Positions 8,040 to 15,114 of a DNA stretch of 44,429 nt are shown here, one piece after another. Within the stretch, counting starts at the first letter, position 1. Each line of letters begins with the position of its first letter. The notes beneath the pieces are model-generated. The model saw only the letters and a list, made by a program, of their open reading frames with translations. It searched no databases and had not been told where the DNA came from. Source of the stretch: an uncultured Bacteroidales bacterium (GTDB lineage: Bacteria > Bacteroidota > Bacteroidia > Bacteroidales > Paludibacteraceae); contig CALEPS010000072.1 in NCBI GenBank assembly GCA_937910305.1, forward strand, positions 1-44,429. The letters run 5' to 3'. Made by a program: the position numbers and the translations under genes.

Positions 8040-9893
8040 TTATTTTGCCAGTTTGACAATAAGCGTGGAGAGACCTTTTATCTCAATGTCCTTGCGGCTG
8101 AGATCAATCTGTTCTCCGGTAAGCGGGTTGAAACCTTTGGTATTATAGCGGTCAAGGATCTCCGCATAGGTTGCTGTAGGAATAGTACGCGGTTCCTCAG
8201 AAGCGTTAGCGAACACAAAGACAGCTTCCTTCCCGTTATAGCGGAAGAAGGCGTAGGTGTTATTACGTGCATGGAAATGCATGGTCTTGCCGGAATGCAG
8301 CACCGGTTCGTCCTTGCGCCAGTTGAAGAGCCGGCTCTGGAAATCATACATGTCCCTCATCTCTCCGGTAACCTGTTCGCCTTGCGGCAGAGGAGCGCGG
8401 AGGTAGGAGTGGTTGTTCGGATCCTCTTTGTTCTCGGAGGTCATGGCATATTCGTCTCCGTAGAGTACCTGCGGGATACCACGCATGGTAGCGAGAAGGA
8501 CGTAAGCCAGTTTGACACGGCGGATATCTTTGTCCTTGACCGCATCGCGGATGCGGCTCATATCGTGGTTGCCGAGGAAAGTAAGCAACTTGTTCACGTC
8601 GGCGTACATGTAATCCATCGTGAGTGCGTCATAGACCTTGGTGAGTCCGCCGCCCCAGTAGTTACCGTCGTTCTCCAGTGCCTGACGGATGGCTTCTTCT
8701 GTCGGGAAATCCATGACGGTAGGGAGGTTGGAGTCAAAACCGTCGAAGTTCTTTGTTCCGCTCTGCCAGTAAGCAACAGCCGGAGCCGGACGTGTCCAGC
8801 ACTCGCCGACGATATTGATATCCGGATACTCCTTGCGTATGGCTGCCAGCCATTCTGCGCCCGGTTGTCTCTCTATGTAAGGGTAGGTGTCCACGCGCAA
8901 TCCGTCCAGATTAGCATACTCAATCCACCAGATCGCCCATTGCTGGAAATACTTGAGCAGGTCCGGGTTCTCCAGATTCATATCCGGCATCGGTTTGTCG
9001 AACCAGCCGCGGTTAGAGAGCTTGCGGTCGTATTCGGAGGCGTTGATATCATAATTGGCGGTAAAGACATTGTTGGTGTTGGTGAATTCCGGGAATTGGT
9101 TAATCCAGTCCTGATAAGGCAGGTCTTTCATCCACCAGTGAGCCGCGCCGCAATGGTTGGGCACCATGTCCATCAGTATTTTCAGACCTTTCTCATGCGC
9201 CTTCTGCACCATTTGTGCATACAAAGCGTTGGAGCCGTACCGCGGGTCAATATGATAGTAGTCGGAGCAAGCGTAGCCGTGATACGACCAAGCCTCTTCG
9301 TCGTCGCCAAGCATCGGAGTAGGCCAGATAGCGGTGCAGCCGAGTTTGGCGATATGGTCGAAGCTGTTGATGATACCTTGTATATCTCCGCCCCAACGTC
9401 CGTTGACATTCGATTTGTCGGCTTTCTCACGTGTGTCCTTGGTGGAGTTATTGCTCTCGTCTCCATCCACAAAGCGGTCGCTCATGATCAGATAGATCAC
9501 GTCCGCAGAGGTGAAACTGCTGCGTTTGCGGCTGTCCTCGCGACGGGAAGCGATAGAGTAGTCATACGTAGCTTTCTTGTTGCCTTTCTTGAGGGTGATA
9601 CGGTATGTTCCGGGCTGGAAGACACCGAAATCAACGAAGAGGTAGTTCGGGCTCTCGGCGTTATGTTGTTTTCCGGGCACGAGTCCGTGGCATGCGCCGC
9701 GCATCACTTTGCCGTTCACCACCTGCTGTACGGACACTTGTGCATCTTTCAGGTCTTCGCCGTGGAACATAATAGTCAGCGGCGTCTGCATACCAGTCCA
9801 CCAACAGAGCGGCTCAACCTGCTCAATCTTCGGTGCTGCCGTCAGCCATCCTGCCAACAGCAGACTTGCTAATAAGGAAAAAGTCTTTTTCAT
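8040..9893 (-). CDS. SusA-like GH13 alpha-amylase/neopullulanase
   Basis: A 617-residue exported glycoside hydrolase. It has a signal peptide (MKKTFSLLASLLLAGWLTA), an N-terminal immunoglobulin-like domain of the cyclomaltodextrinase/neopullulanase type (residues ~22-115), and a GH13 barrel. The three catalytic acids are visible: the nucleophile Asp in GLRVDTYPY (~335), the acid/base Glu in NIVGECWTRP (~364), and Asp in FLGNHDMSR (~444). Length and domain order match Bacteroides SusA, a periplasmic enzyme that cuts maltooligosaccharides. No susC/susD pair is present in the window, so it may be a stand-alone starch or glycogen enzyme. An in-frame ATG six bases upstream (9899) is an alternative start. 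Probable read-through from the YihY gene. Confidence 0.85.
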   Translation of the reverse strand: MKKTFSLLASLLLAGWLTAAPKIEQVEPLCWWTGMQTPLTIMFHGEDLKDAQVSVQQVVNGKVMRGACHGLVPGKQHNAESPNYLFVDFGVFQPGTYRITLKKGNKKATYDYSIASRREDSRKRSSFTSADVIYLIMSDRFVDGDESNNSTKDTREKADKSNVNGRWGGDIQGIINSFDHIAKLGCTAIWPTPMLGDDEEAWSYHGYACSDYYHIDPRYGSNALYAQMVQKAHEKGLKILMDMVPNHCGAAHWWMKDLPYQDWINQFPEFTNTNNVFTANYDINASEYDRKLSNRGWFDKPMPDMNLENPDLLKYFQQWAIWWIEYANLDGLRVDTYPYIERQPGAEWLAAIRKEYPDINIVGECWTRPAPAVAYWQSGTKNFDGFDSNLPTVMDFPTEEAIRQALENDGNYWGGGLTKVYDALTMDYMYADVNKLLTFLGNHDMSRIRDAVKDKDIRRVKLAYVLLATMRGIPQVLYGDEYAMTSENKEDPNNHSYLRAPLPQGEQVTGEMRDMYDFQSRLFNWRKDEPVLHSGKTMHFHARNNTYAFFRYNGKEAVFVFANASEEPRTIPTATYAEILDRYNTKGFNPLTGEQIDLSRKDIEIKGLSTLIVKLAK

Positions 9894-9908
9894 ATGCATA
9901 GAATTAAG

Positions 9909-9951
9909 AACTACAAATTACAAATTACAAACTACAAATCACAAACTACAA
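9909..9951. repeat. Heptad tandem repeat (CTACAAA-like, about six copies)
   Basis: Units CTACAAA, TTACAAA, TTACAAA, CTACAAA, TCACAAA and CTACAAC follow one another with a period of seven bases between the SusA-like and YihY-like genes, slightly overlapping the YihY stop. Similar degenerate repeats occur in other gaps of the window. Confidence 0.75.
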
Positions 9952-11262
9952 CTCATCAATCATCACCTTACCCAGCGCATCGTATTTCTCGCTGATCGAG
10001 GTATATTTCTTCCAGAACTGCTGCATCTCCTCGGATGGCGATTGCAGGAACAGTTCATTACCTTGTTTCTCAATCCGGTCGGTGACCATTCCGAGACTGA
10101 TCTTATGGGTGTCCATAGCAGGCTGGAAAGTCTTGTCTTCCTCTCCTTCCACATATACCTCCCGCAGGATGCCTGTCTCCACCATGCGTCCCAGGAGCTG
10201 GTTTACAAGCCGTATGGGCAAATGGTCGCGAACAGCCAGTTCGTGAGCCGTCAAAGGTACTTCGTCTGCTTCGAAACGCTTTATTATGGTATGGAGCAAA
10301 TAAAGCATAATGAAGTCCTTGTACCGGCGGGACATATATTTGAGGTCCGATTCGTACTCAAACTCCTCGTTGTTCTGGATGGCATAACTCATCTCGGCAC
10401 CGATGAGGATAAGGAGGCAGGTGTATTGCAGCCAGGTCATCAGAATAGGGATTGTGGCAAACGCTCCGTAAACGATACTCGTGCGGCTCAGCATCGCTAT
10501 CAAATAGACCGACAGCATCTGCAGCAATTGGAAGAGCGTGCCCATAATCACACCCGGAATAAAGGCGCTCATGAACCGCACTTTGGTGTTCGGGATACCG
10601 ACATACATGACCGTGAACAGCATCCAGCAGATAGCAAACTGAAGGAATTTCACGCCGGAGGTATGTACGAAAGGGTGGAGTGCCTCGATATGCATCGTGC
10701 TTTCTATCGTGGAATGCAGGAAGATATTGATACCTGCGGAGCAGACGATCAGTACCGGAATAAGCACCACGATAGCGATATAGGTAGTAACCTGGCGGAG
10801 GATGGAACGCGATTTCTTGACGTTCCATATCTTGTTGAAGGCAGTCTCGACGGACTCAAAGAACGAATAGACCGCCCAAAGGAGAATCAGAATACCGATA
10901 CCGATAAACAGGCCTCCTTGCGCCGTTTCCAGATAGCGTTCCACCATTGCCATGATCGTTGGTACAAGGTTGGTCTCGCCCAAGAAAGACTTGTTCAGCT
11001 GGGTCTCTATCACGTCCGCCACGCCGAAACCCTTTGCCACAGCCACTATCATTGCCAGAATAGGGACGATAGCGAAGATAAGAGAGTAGGAGAGGGATTT
11101 GGCTTTGTCGTTCAGGTTCTTGCTGGCAAATCCTCGTACGACCAGAACGATCGTGCGGATGATGTTGTAGCCTAATTTCTGAAAGAACCCGTCGAACTCA
11201 GTCGCCGTTACCCGCCACATGTCGTAGCGTAAAAAACGAATGATATCGGAGAATTTCTTCAC
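9946..11262 (-). CDS. YihY/BrkB family inner-membrane protein with C-terminal extension
   Basis: A 438-residue polytopic membrane protein of the YihY/BrkB family (often mislabelled RNase BN). Typical segments are KAKSLSYSLIFAIVPILAMIVAVAKGFG, the GGLFIGIGILILLWAVYSFF helix, FNKIWNVKKSRS, and PNTKVRFMSAFIPGVIMGTLFQ, giving roughly six membrane helices in residues ~50-285. Residues ~300-438 form a soluble extension with a winged-helix-like stretch (PLTAHELAVRDHLPIRLVNQLLGRMVETG), common in Bacteroidota members. The start is GTG at 11262 (reads MKKFSDIIRF). It lies downstream of rnpB on the same strand. Function in the cell is not established. Confidence 0.85.
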   Translation of the reverse strand: MKKFSDIIRFLRYDMWRVTATEFDGFFQKLGYNIIRTIVLVVRGFASKNLNDKAKSLSYSLIFAIVPILAMIVAVAKGFGVADVIETQLNKSFLGETNLVPTIMAMVERYLETAQGGLFIGIGILILLWAVYSFFESVETAFNKIWNVKKSRSILRQVTTYIAIVVLIPVLIVCSAGINIFLHSTIESTMHIEALHPFVHTSGVKFLQFAICWMLFTVMYVGIPNTKVRFMSAFIPGVIMGTLFQLLQMLSVYLIAMLSRTSIVYGAFATIPILMTWLQYTCLLILIGAEMSYAIQNNEEFEYESDLKYMSRRYKDFIMLYLLHTIIKRFEADEVPLTAHELAVRDHLPIRLVNQLLGRMVETGILREVYVEGEEDKTFQPAMDTHKISLGMVTDRIEKQGNELFLQSPSEEMQQFWKKYTSISEKYDALGKVMIDEL

Positions 11263-11301
11263 GGTCTGACAATTTAACGGGTTTGACGGCTTATTAGGAC
11301 T

Positions 11302-11324
11302 CCCGCAAATTTTTTATTTGTGGG
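11302..11324 (-). terminator. Weak hairpin after rnpB
   Basis: CCCGCAAAT at 11302-11310 pairs with ATTTGTGGG at 11316-11324 (nine pairs, one G-U). There is no clear U-tract on either side, so it may instead protect or define the rnpB 3' end. Confidence 0.35.
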
Positions 11325-11331
11325 AAGGAGG

Positions 11332-11675
11332 GAGCAGATCTATAAGCCGGGTTCTGTACCCTTTCGGGCGTCTATCATTAATCTCGAGGTACATGTTACC
11401 ATGTCCTTCTCTCGCTTCCTACCCTCCGACTCACGCGAGCAGCGTTCGGACGCCGGTTTACTTGGAATTGCAGCCCACAGTGTGCTCGTTTCACATTCCT
11501 CGTCTCTGTAGCAGTGACCAAACATTCGCGCGTTGAGCGGGTGGGTTGCTCATCGTCGCTCTGCCTGACGGCGGTTAACCGCTGTGGTGCTCTGTGCTGC
11601 CCGGACTTTCCTCTGCGGATGAGATTAAAGCACGCGTGCTTTTCTTTCCCTCCGCAGCGATAGACCGATCTGCTG
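11332..11675 (-). ncRNA. rnpB: RNase P RNA (class A)
   Basis: Read on the minus strand, the hallmark GAGGAAAGTCCGGGC follows the 5' helix, and the 3' hallmark AGAACCCGGCTTATAGAT precedes the end. The terminal P1 helix is formed by AGCAGATC (11674-11667) and GATCTGCT (11340-11333). The length of about 344 nt is normal for bacterial RNase P RNA. It is the catalytic RNA that removes tRNA 5' leaders. It begins only two bases after the tRNA-Gly 3' end, and the two share one visible promoter. Confidence 0.95.
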
Positions 11676-11677
11676 TG

Positions 11678-11748
11678 AGCGGTGTACGGGAGTCGGACCC
11701 GCCTCCTCAGCTTGGGAAGCTGATGCACTACCGATGTGCTAACACCGC
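11678..11748 (-). tRNA. tRNA-Gly, anticodon CCC
   Basis: Minus strand: acceptor GCGGTGT pairs with ACACCGC, D-arm is GCAC/GTGC, anticodon arm is TCAGC-TTCCCAA-GCTGA giving anticodon CCC, and T-arm is GCGGG/CCCGT with loop TCCGACT. Discriminator is U; CCA is not encoded. The T-loop has C where U55 is nearly always found. It is directly followed by rnpB. Confidence 0.9.
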
Positions 11749-11783
11749 AAACGCTCCTTGAGCATGATTTTCAAAATCGTCTG

Positions 11784-11815
11784 CAAAGGTACTGCTTTTT
11801 TTTGAAATATGCAAA
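11784..11815 (-). promoter_or_regulatory. Promoter of the tRNA-Gly/rnpB transcript
   Basis: Minus strand TTTG, 20 bp (containing an A8 run), then TACCTTTG. It is the only consensus promoter seen upstream of tRNA-Gly and rnpB. Confidence 0.75.
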
Positions 11816-11830
11816 TAAATTTGCAAAAAT

Positions 11831-12469
11831 TTATATAGGGGGCGGCAAACTTGCCTGCCAACGGTCTATGCCCGGCTTGGTTAAGAGGTCTGAAAAGGTA
11901 GGCATACCTGTGTTTATGATATGTTTTTTGAGGCGGAAGGGTTGCTCCGGCTCTATAGGCTCAAAGGAAACGGGTTCCGGCTCCTGCGCTTTCTTGCGCT
12001 CCGCTTGGAGTTGGCGGTAGATAGCCACGTAGGTATATTGGTAGAAACGGGAGTAGGGTTTCATGCCCGGTTCCGGCTTGGCACCGCCTTTGAAGACCCG
12101 GAAATAATGGTTAAAGAACCGCACACGCCATTCGAGGGCTTCGATAGAATGGTCTTTCTCCAAGGCGTGCGCCTGACGCTGCGCCTCTTTGATCAGTTCA
12201 CGGTTCGCCACGCAAGCCGCAGACCAGTGGGTCGGGAAATGGTAGGTGTAGAGTTGGAGCAGTCCGTGGTGCTCCGGAGCATGGCGGACGATGATATGCT
12301 TGCGGTAACGGCGGCCTTCTTTGACCGTGTTCATCGCACCCCAGAAAGCCTCGATGCCATCCACCGGCACAAAATAGCGCACTCCCCGTGTGTGAAGAGC
12401 GGAAACGTCTGAAGGCGGCAAAAAATACGAAATTGCGCTATTCAAACGGCTAAATACGTGCTTTTTCAA
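11831..12469 (-). CDS. Conserved hypothetical protein, TTG start
   Basis: A 212-residue basic, soluble protein I do not recognise. It is rich in His and aromatic residues (KHIIVRHAPEHHGLLQLYTY, YHFPTHWSAACVANRELIKE, EWRVRFFNHYFRVFKGG), with a Pro/Glu-rich linker near residue 165 and no signal peptide or membrane helix. The density of conserved-looking motifs argues for a real protein. The reading frame has no ATG near its N-terminus: the only usual start is TTG at 12469, and an in-frame TAA lies 16-17 codons further upstream. A consensus promoter at 12673-12704 on the same strand implies a leader of about 200 nt. No neighbour suggests a function. Confidence 0.6.
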   Translation of the reverse strand: MKKHVFSRLNSAISYFLPPSDVSALHTRGVRYFVPVDGIEAFWGAMNTVKEGRRYRKHIIVRHAPEHHGLLQLYTYHFPTHWSAACVANRELIKEAQRQAHALEKDHSIEALEWRVRFFNHYFRVFKGGAKPEPGMKPYSRFYQYTYVAIYRQLQAERKKAQEPEPVSFEPIEPEQPFRLKKHIINTGMPTFSDLLTKPGIDRWQASLPPPI

Positions 12470-12672
12470 GTGCTTTGGAATGATACGTATGTTATTGATT
12501 GTTAATGTATTATCGCGTTGTTATAAGTAACAAAGTCTAGGACTGGTCTTGAGCGGACTTTATTTTGACTCTTTTTAGGGTTTGTTTGGTGTTTATTTGG
12601 ACTAGGCAGGGATGGGCAAAACAGGGAGAGCCAGAACAAAACAGGTAGGATCAGGACTTTCTAAATTCGCTG
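12470..12672 (-). other. Long untranslated leader of the hypothetical gene
   Basis: About 200 bases lie between the promoter and the TTG start. On the minus strand it contains repeated CCTGTTTTG-like and AGTCC motifs but no hairpin, riboswitch box or ORF that I recognise. Confidence 0.4.
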
Positions 12673-12704
12673 CAAAGATACAACAATTTTTTGGAATATG
12701 CAAA
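12673..12704 (-). promoter_or_regulatory. Promoter of the 212-residue hypothetical gene
   Basis: Minus strand TTTG, 20 bp, TATCTTTG. The spacer begins CATATTCC and ends ATTGTTG, resembling other promoters in this window. Confidence 0.75.
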
Positions 12705-12731
12705 TTTTTGGATGCGAAAAAGTATAAAAAG

Positions 12732-12760
12732 CCAGCCTGCTTAGTGGTCAAGCAGGCTGG
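12732..12760 (-). terminator. Intrinsic terminator after the TPR gene
   Basis: An 11-bp perfect stem (CCAGCCTGCTT/AAGCAGGCTGG) with a 7-base loop. On the minus strand it is followed by CTTTTTATACTTTTT. Confidence 0.9.
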
Positions 12761-12772
12761 AGTTCCGATTCT

Positions 12773-13639
12773 TTATTTCTTGTTGCGGCGTTTGAGTTCT
12801 TTTTTGAGAAATTTGATATTGTTCTTTATGAGTTTATCTTTCGGATCTGCTTTAGAGGCCTTCTGCATCCAAAAGAGAGCTTGCTCATAGTCTTCCTGCT
12901 GATAGTAGATAACTGCCTTGTCATTCAAGAAAACAGGAGACGACGGATAGTACTTGAGTGCCGTTTCCGTCAGTTGCATAGCTTCTGCATAAAATTCATT
13001 GGAAAGAAGTGTGTTCATCCGATCCTGGACTGTTTGAACTACCGGATCCGCTTCTTGCGGATCGAGATTAGCGAGCGGCTCGTCCTTGGTATAAAGCCAT
13101 GGACCGGTATGACGTGTGCTATATGCAAGAAAGCGGTCGAAGAATGCTATCATCCTTTCCAGATCATCGGCATACAAAAACGCCATTATTTCGCCCTGCC
13201 ATATATCCAAACGCTCGGGATAGCGGACCAAAGCCCGCTCCAACCAATTGACGGATTGCTCGAATTGCAGGGTATCCGTGAGCATATATCCTTGATACAC
13301 ATATCCCGCTACACCACCTGTCGAATCACTCAAAGTCATAGCCTGATCTACATAAGGCGGCTTGCGGACAGTCATTGCGATGCCGGAGAAAAAAGCACGT
13401 TTGTAATGGTAATTGAACTCAGAGGTATATCTATCAGCACAGTCCGTATCAGACAGTTCCCATTGATCAAGATACTTGCGGATAAGCGGCATGGTATCTT
13501 GCTGTCCTGTTTGTGCGGACGAATGAATCGTGTCATATGCGGCGGAGAAGCCGTCATACCAATCCGAGCAAGTTTTGGTCGCTGTTTGTCCGAATGCCAT
13601 TAGCGGGATGAACAGAAAAAAGTAAAAGAGGTGTTTCAT
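12773..13639 (-). CDS. Exported tetratricopeptide-repeat protein
   Basis: A 288-residue protein with a cleavable signal peptide (MKHLFYFFLFIPLMAFGQ). The C-terminal half has TPR-like helical pairs: SVNWLERALVRYPERLDIW, AMQLTETALKYYPSSPVFLN and EDYEQALFWMQKASKADPKD, followed by a very basic tail (KKELKRRNKK). TPR proteins usually mediate protein-protein contacts; the partner is unknown. It begins one base after the stop of the carboxypeptidase-regulatory-like gene, so the two are translationally linked and may work together in the periplasm. Confidence 0.75.
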   Translation of the reverse strand: MKHLFYFFLFIPLMAFGQTATKTCSDWYDGFSAAYDTIHSSAQTGQQDTMPLIRKYLDQWELSDTDCADRYTSEFNYHYKRAFFSGIAMTVRKPPYVDQAMTLSDSTGGVAGYVYQGYMLTDTLQFEQSVNWLERALVRYPERLDIWQGEIMAFLYADDLERMIAFFDRFLAYSTRHTGPWLYTKDEPLANLDPQEADPVVQTVQDRMNTLLSNEFYAEAMQLTETALKYYPSSPVFLNDKAVIYYQQEDYEQALFWMQKASKADPKDKLIKNNIKFLKKELKRRNKK

Positions 13640-13640
13640 A

Positions 13641-14963
13641 TCAGTATATTTCGACTATTTCACGTTTGAGGCGGCGGGTGATCTGGGAGGGGGAGAGAGG
13701 GGTGACACCTTGCGTTTGGAGAGAGGTGACGCGCTGGGTGGCTTTGACGACCAAAGGAATCTCCGCTTTCTTGGAACCCAGGATACGGATGTTGCTGATC
13801 ATGTTCTTCTCCAGCAGATAGACATGTCCGTCCTGCCGCTGGTAGATTGTGTTCAGATCAACGGACCCGCGCAGTTTCTTGAGACGGAATTTCTCTATGT
13901 TCTGCTCACTCATGTTGACGAGATTGAGCATCTGCAGCTGCTCCGCGTTCAGTTTGATACCAAACGGGATAGTCACTTTGACTTCCGCATGCTCGGAGAA
14001 ACGGCGCACGGCGAAAGTCTCGGAATCCACTATATAATGTCTCTGGAAAGTCATTTGGAAAAGCCCCATGTATTTGGACACTTTCTGTGTATGCGTAAGA
14101 ACCGTTTCTCCCTCCGACTCGTTGGAGACAGTCCACTGGCGCGTGTCGGTCATAGTCTGTTCAAAATCATACCGCATATTGCCCATGGCGAAGAGCGCGC
14201 GGTGGACTACAACGCCGCTGTCCACGGCATTGGCAGCCTTGCGCATGAACTTCTCTTTCTGCTTCTTCTCCAAGCGCTCGATAGCGTCTCCGGCTAAGAT
14301 CGAATCCGCCTGCGCGCGCTTCTCTGCATCGAAGAACCGCTTGCAGTACCGCCCCTGGAACTGAACGGAGTCGCGTCCTTCTTTGGCTTGCTCGGGCAGG
14401 ACAACGATATTAGCTATCATCTGCTCCATGCCCCATGTGCTGTTCTCCGCATTCTTAGCCTCAAGGGCACGATCTGTTGCACAGTCCATACGGACGTCGG
14501 AGACGACTTGGTATTGCGCGTTATTGTCCGGGAACTCCTCCTCCAGCTTGACATACACGGCATGGAGCAGGGCAGCCATCTGTTTGCGTTTGTTCTTCTG
14601 CTTGGATGGTTTGGCGGCTATGACGGTCTCCTGCAAGGCGATGGGCTGCTCTTTTAAGATTACAGAATACAGACCGTCCTCCGGACTGACAGAATACAGA
14701 TTTTGGGCTAAAACGGTCGTTTTCTCATAGCCTATAAAGGAAATGATGATTTTCATATCCGGCATGAGGTTTGCTTCGAAGGAGAAGAACCCGTCATTAT
14801 TAGTTGCCGTTCCCCATTCGGGCGCTATCTCCGGATAAACCGTGGCATAGGCAATCGGAGCACCTTTCTCATCCACTACGCGGCCGGAGAAAGTAGCCGC
14901 CATTAACGAACCCAAAGACCCTATGCAGAGTACAAAGGCTAATATGAATTTATAATTTTTCAT
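13641..14963 (-). CDS. Exported carboxypeptidase-regulatory-like domain protein
   Basis: A 440-residue exported protein. A signal peptide (to about residue 22) is followed by a carboxypeptidase-D regulatory-like beta-sandwich (FSGRVVDEKGAPIAYATVYP, then TNNDGFFSFEANLMPDMKII and SFIGYEKTTV; residues ~23-110). A lysine-rich stretch (SKQKNKRKQM) leads to a long domain of unknown function, whose layout resembles Bacteroidota proteins that carry this beta-sandwich plus a DUF5686-like region but without an obvious barrel. The predicted transcription start is only about 5 nt before the ATG. It is the first gene of a two-gene operon ending at the terminator at 12732-12760. Confidence 0.7.
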   Translation of the reverse strand: MKNYKFILAFVLCIGSLGSLMAATFSGRVVDEKGAPIAYATVYPEIAPEWGTATNNDGFFSFEANLMPDMKIIISFIGYEKTTVLAQNLYSVSPEDGLYSVILKEQPIALQETVIAAKPSKQKNKRKQMAALLHAVYVKLEEEFPDNNAQYQVVSDVRMDCATDRALEAKNAENSTWGMEQMIANIVVLPEQAKEGRDSVQFQGRYCKRFFDAEKRAQADSILAGDAIERLEKKQKEKFMRKAANAVDSGVVVHRALFAMGNMRYDFEQTMTDTRQWTVSNESEGETVLTHTQKVSKYMGLFQMTFQRHYIVDSETFAVRRFSEHAEVKVTIPFGIKLNAEQLQMLNLVNMSEQNIEKFRLKKLRGSVDLNTIYQRQDGHVYLLEKNMISNIRILGSKKAEIPLVVKATQRVTSLQTQGVTPLSPSQITRRLKREIVEIY

Positions 14964-14973
14964 AATTCGGGTG

Positions 14974-15005
14974 CAAAATTACAACAATTATTTCAAATAC
15001 ACAAG
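14974..15005 (-). promoter_or_regulatory. Promoter of the carboxypeptidase-regulatory-like gene
   Basis: Minus strand CTTG, 20 bp, TAATTTTG. The G of the -7 element is 11 bases before the ATG, so the transcript would be almost leaderless. The sequence around the start resembles the one at the DUF1846 gene. Confidence 0.65.
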
Positions 15006-15043
15006 ATTTATGCCATATTTTCATAAAATCATTATATTCAGGT

Positions 15044-15075
15044 ATTGTGTATGTCAAAAAAAAGCAGTACCTTTG
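15044..15075 (+). promoter_or_regulatory. Promoter of the tandem TonB-receptor operon
   Basis: ATTG, 20 bp (with an A8 run then GCAG), TACCTTTG. The last part is identical to the tRNA-Gly/rnpB promoter from the A-run onward. Confidence 0.65.
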
Positions 15076-15114
15076 CAGCCGATTTGGAGAAAGGTGAAAA
15101 TTGAAAGGTGAAAA

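Noticed and set aside
7980..9872. A 630-codon open frame on the plus strand opposite the SusA-like gene
   Set aside because: It is the complement of a clear GH13 enzyme with all catalytic motifs. The translation has no family resemblance and arises from codon bias.
9709..11175. A 488-codon plus-strand frame across the SusA/YihY boundary
   Set aside because: It spans two genes and a tandem repeat on the opposite strand. It is a by-product of their composition.
9946..11262. RNase BN as the name of the YihY-like protein
   Set aside because: The old annotation is known to be wrong for this membrane family. The sequence is polytopic with no nuclease motif.
11330..11680. Short open frames on both strands in the rnpB region
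   Set aside because: They overlap an unmistakable RNase P RNA.
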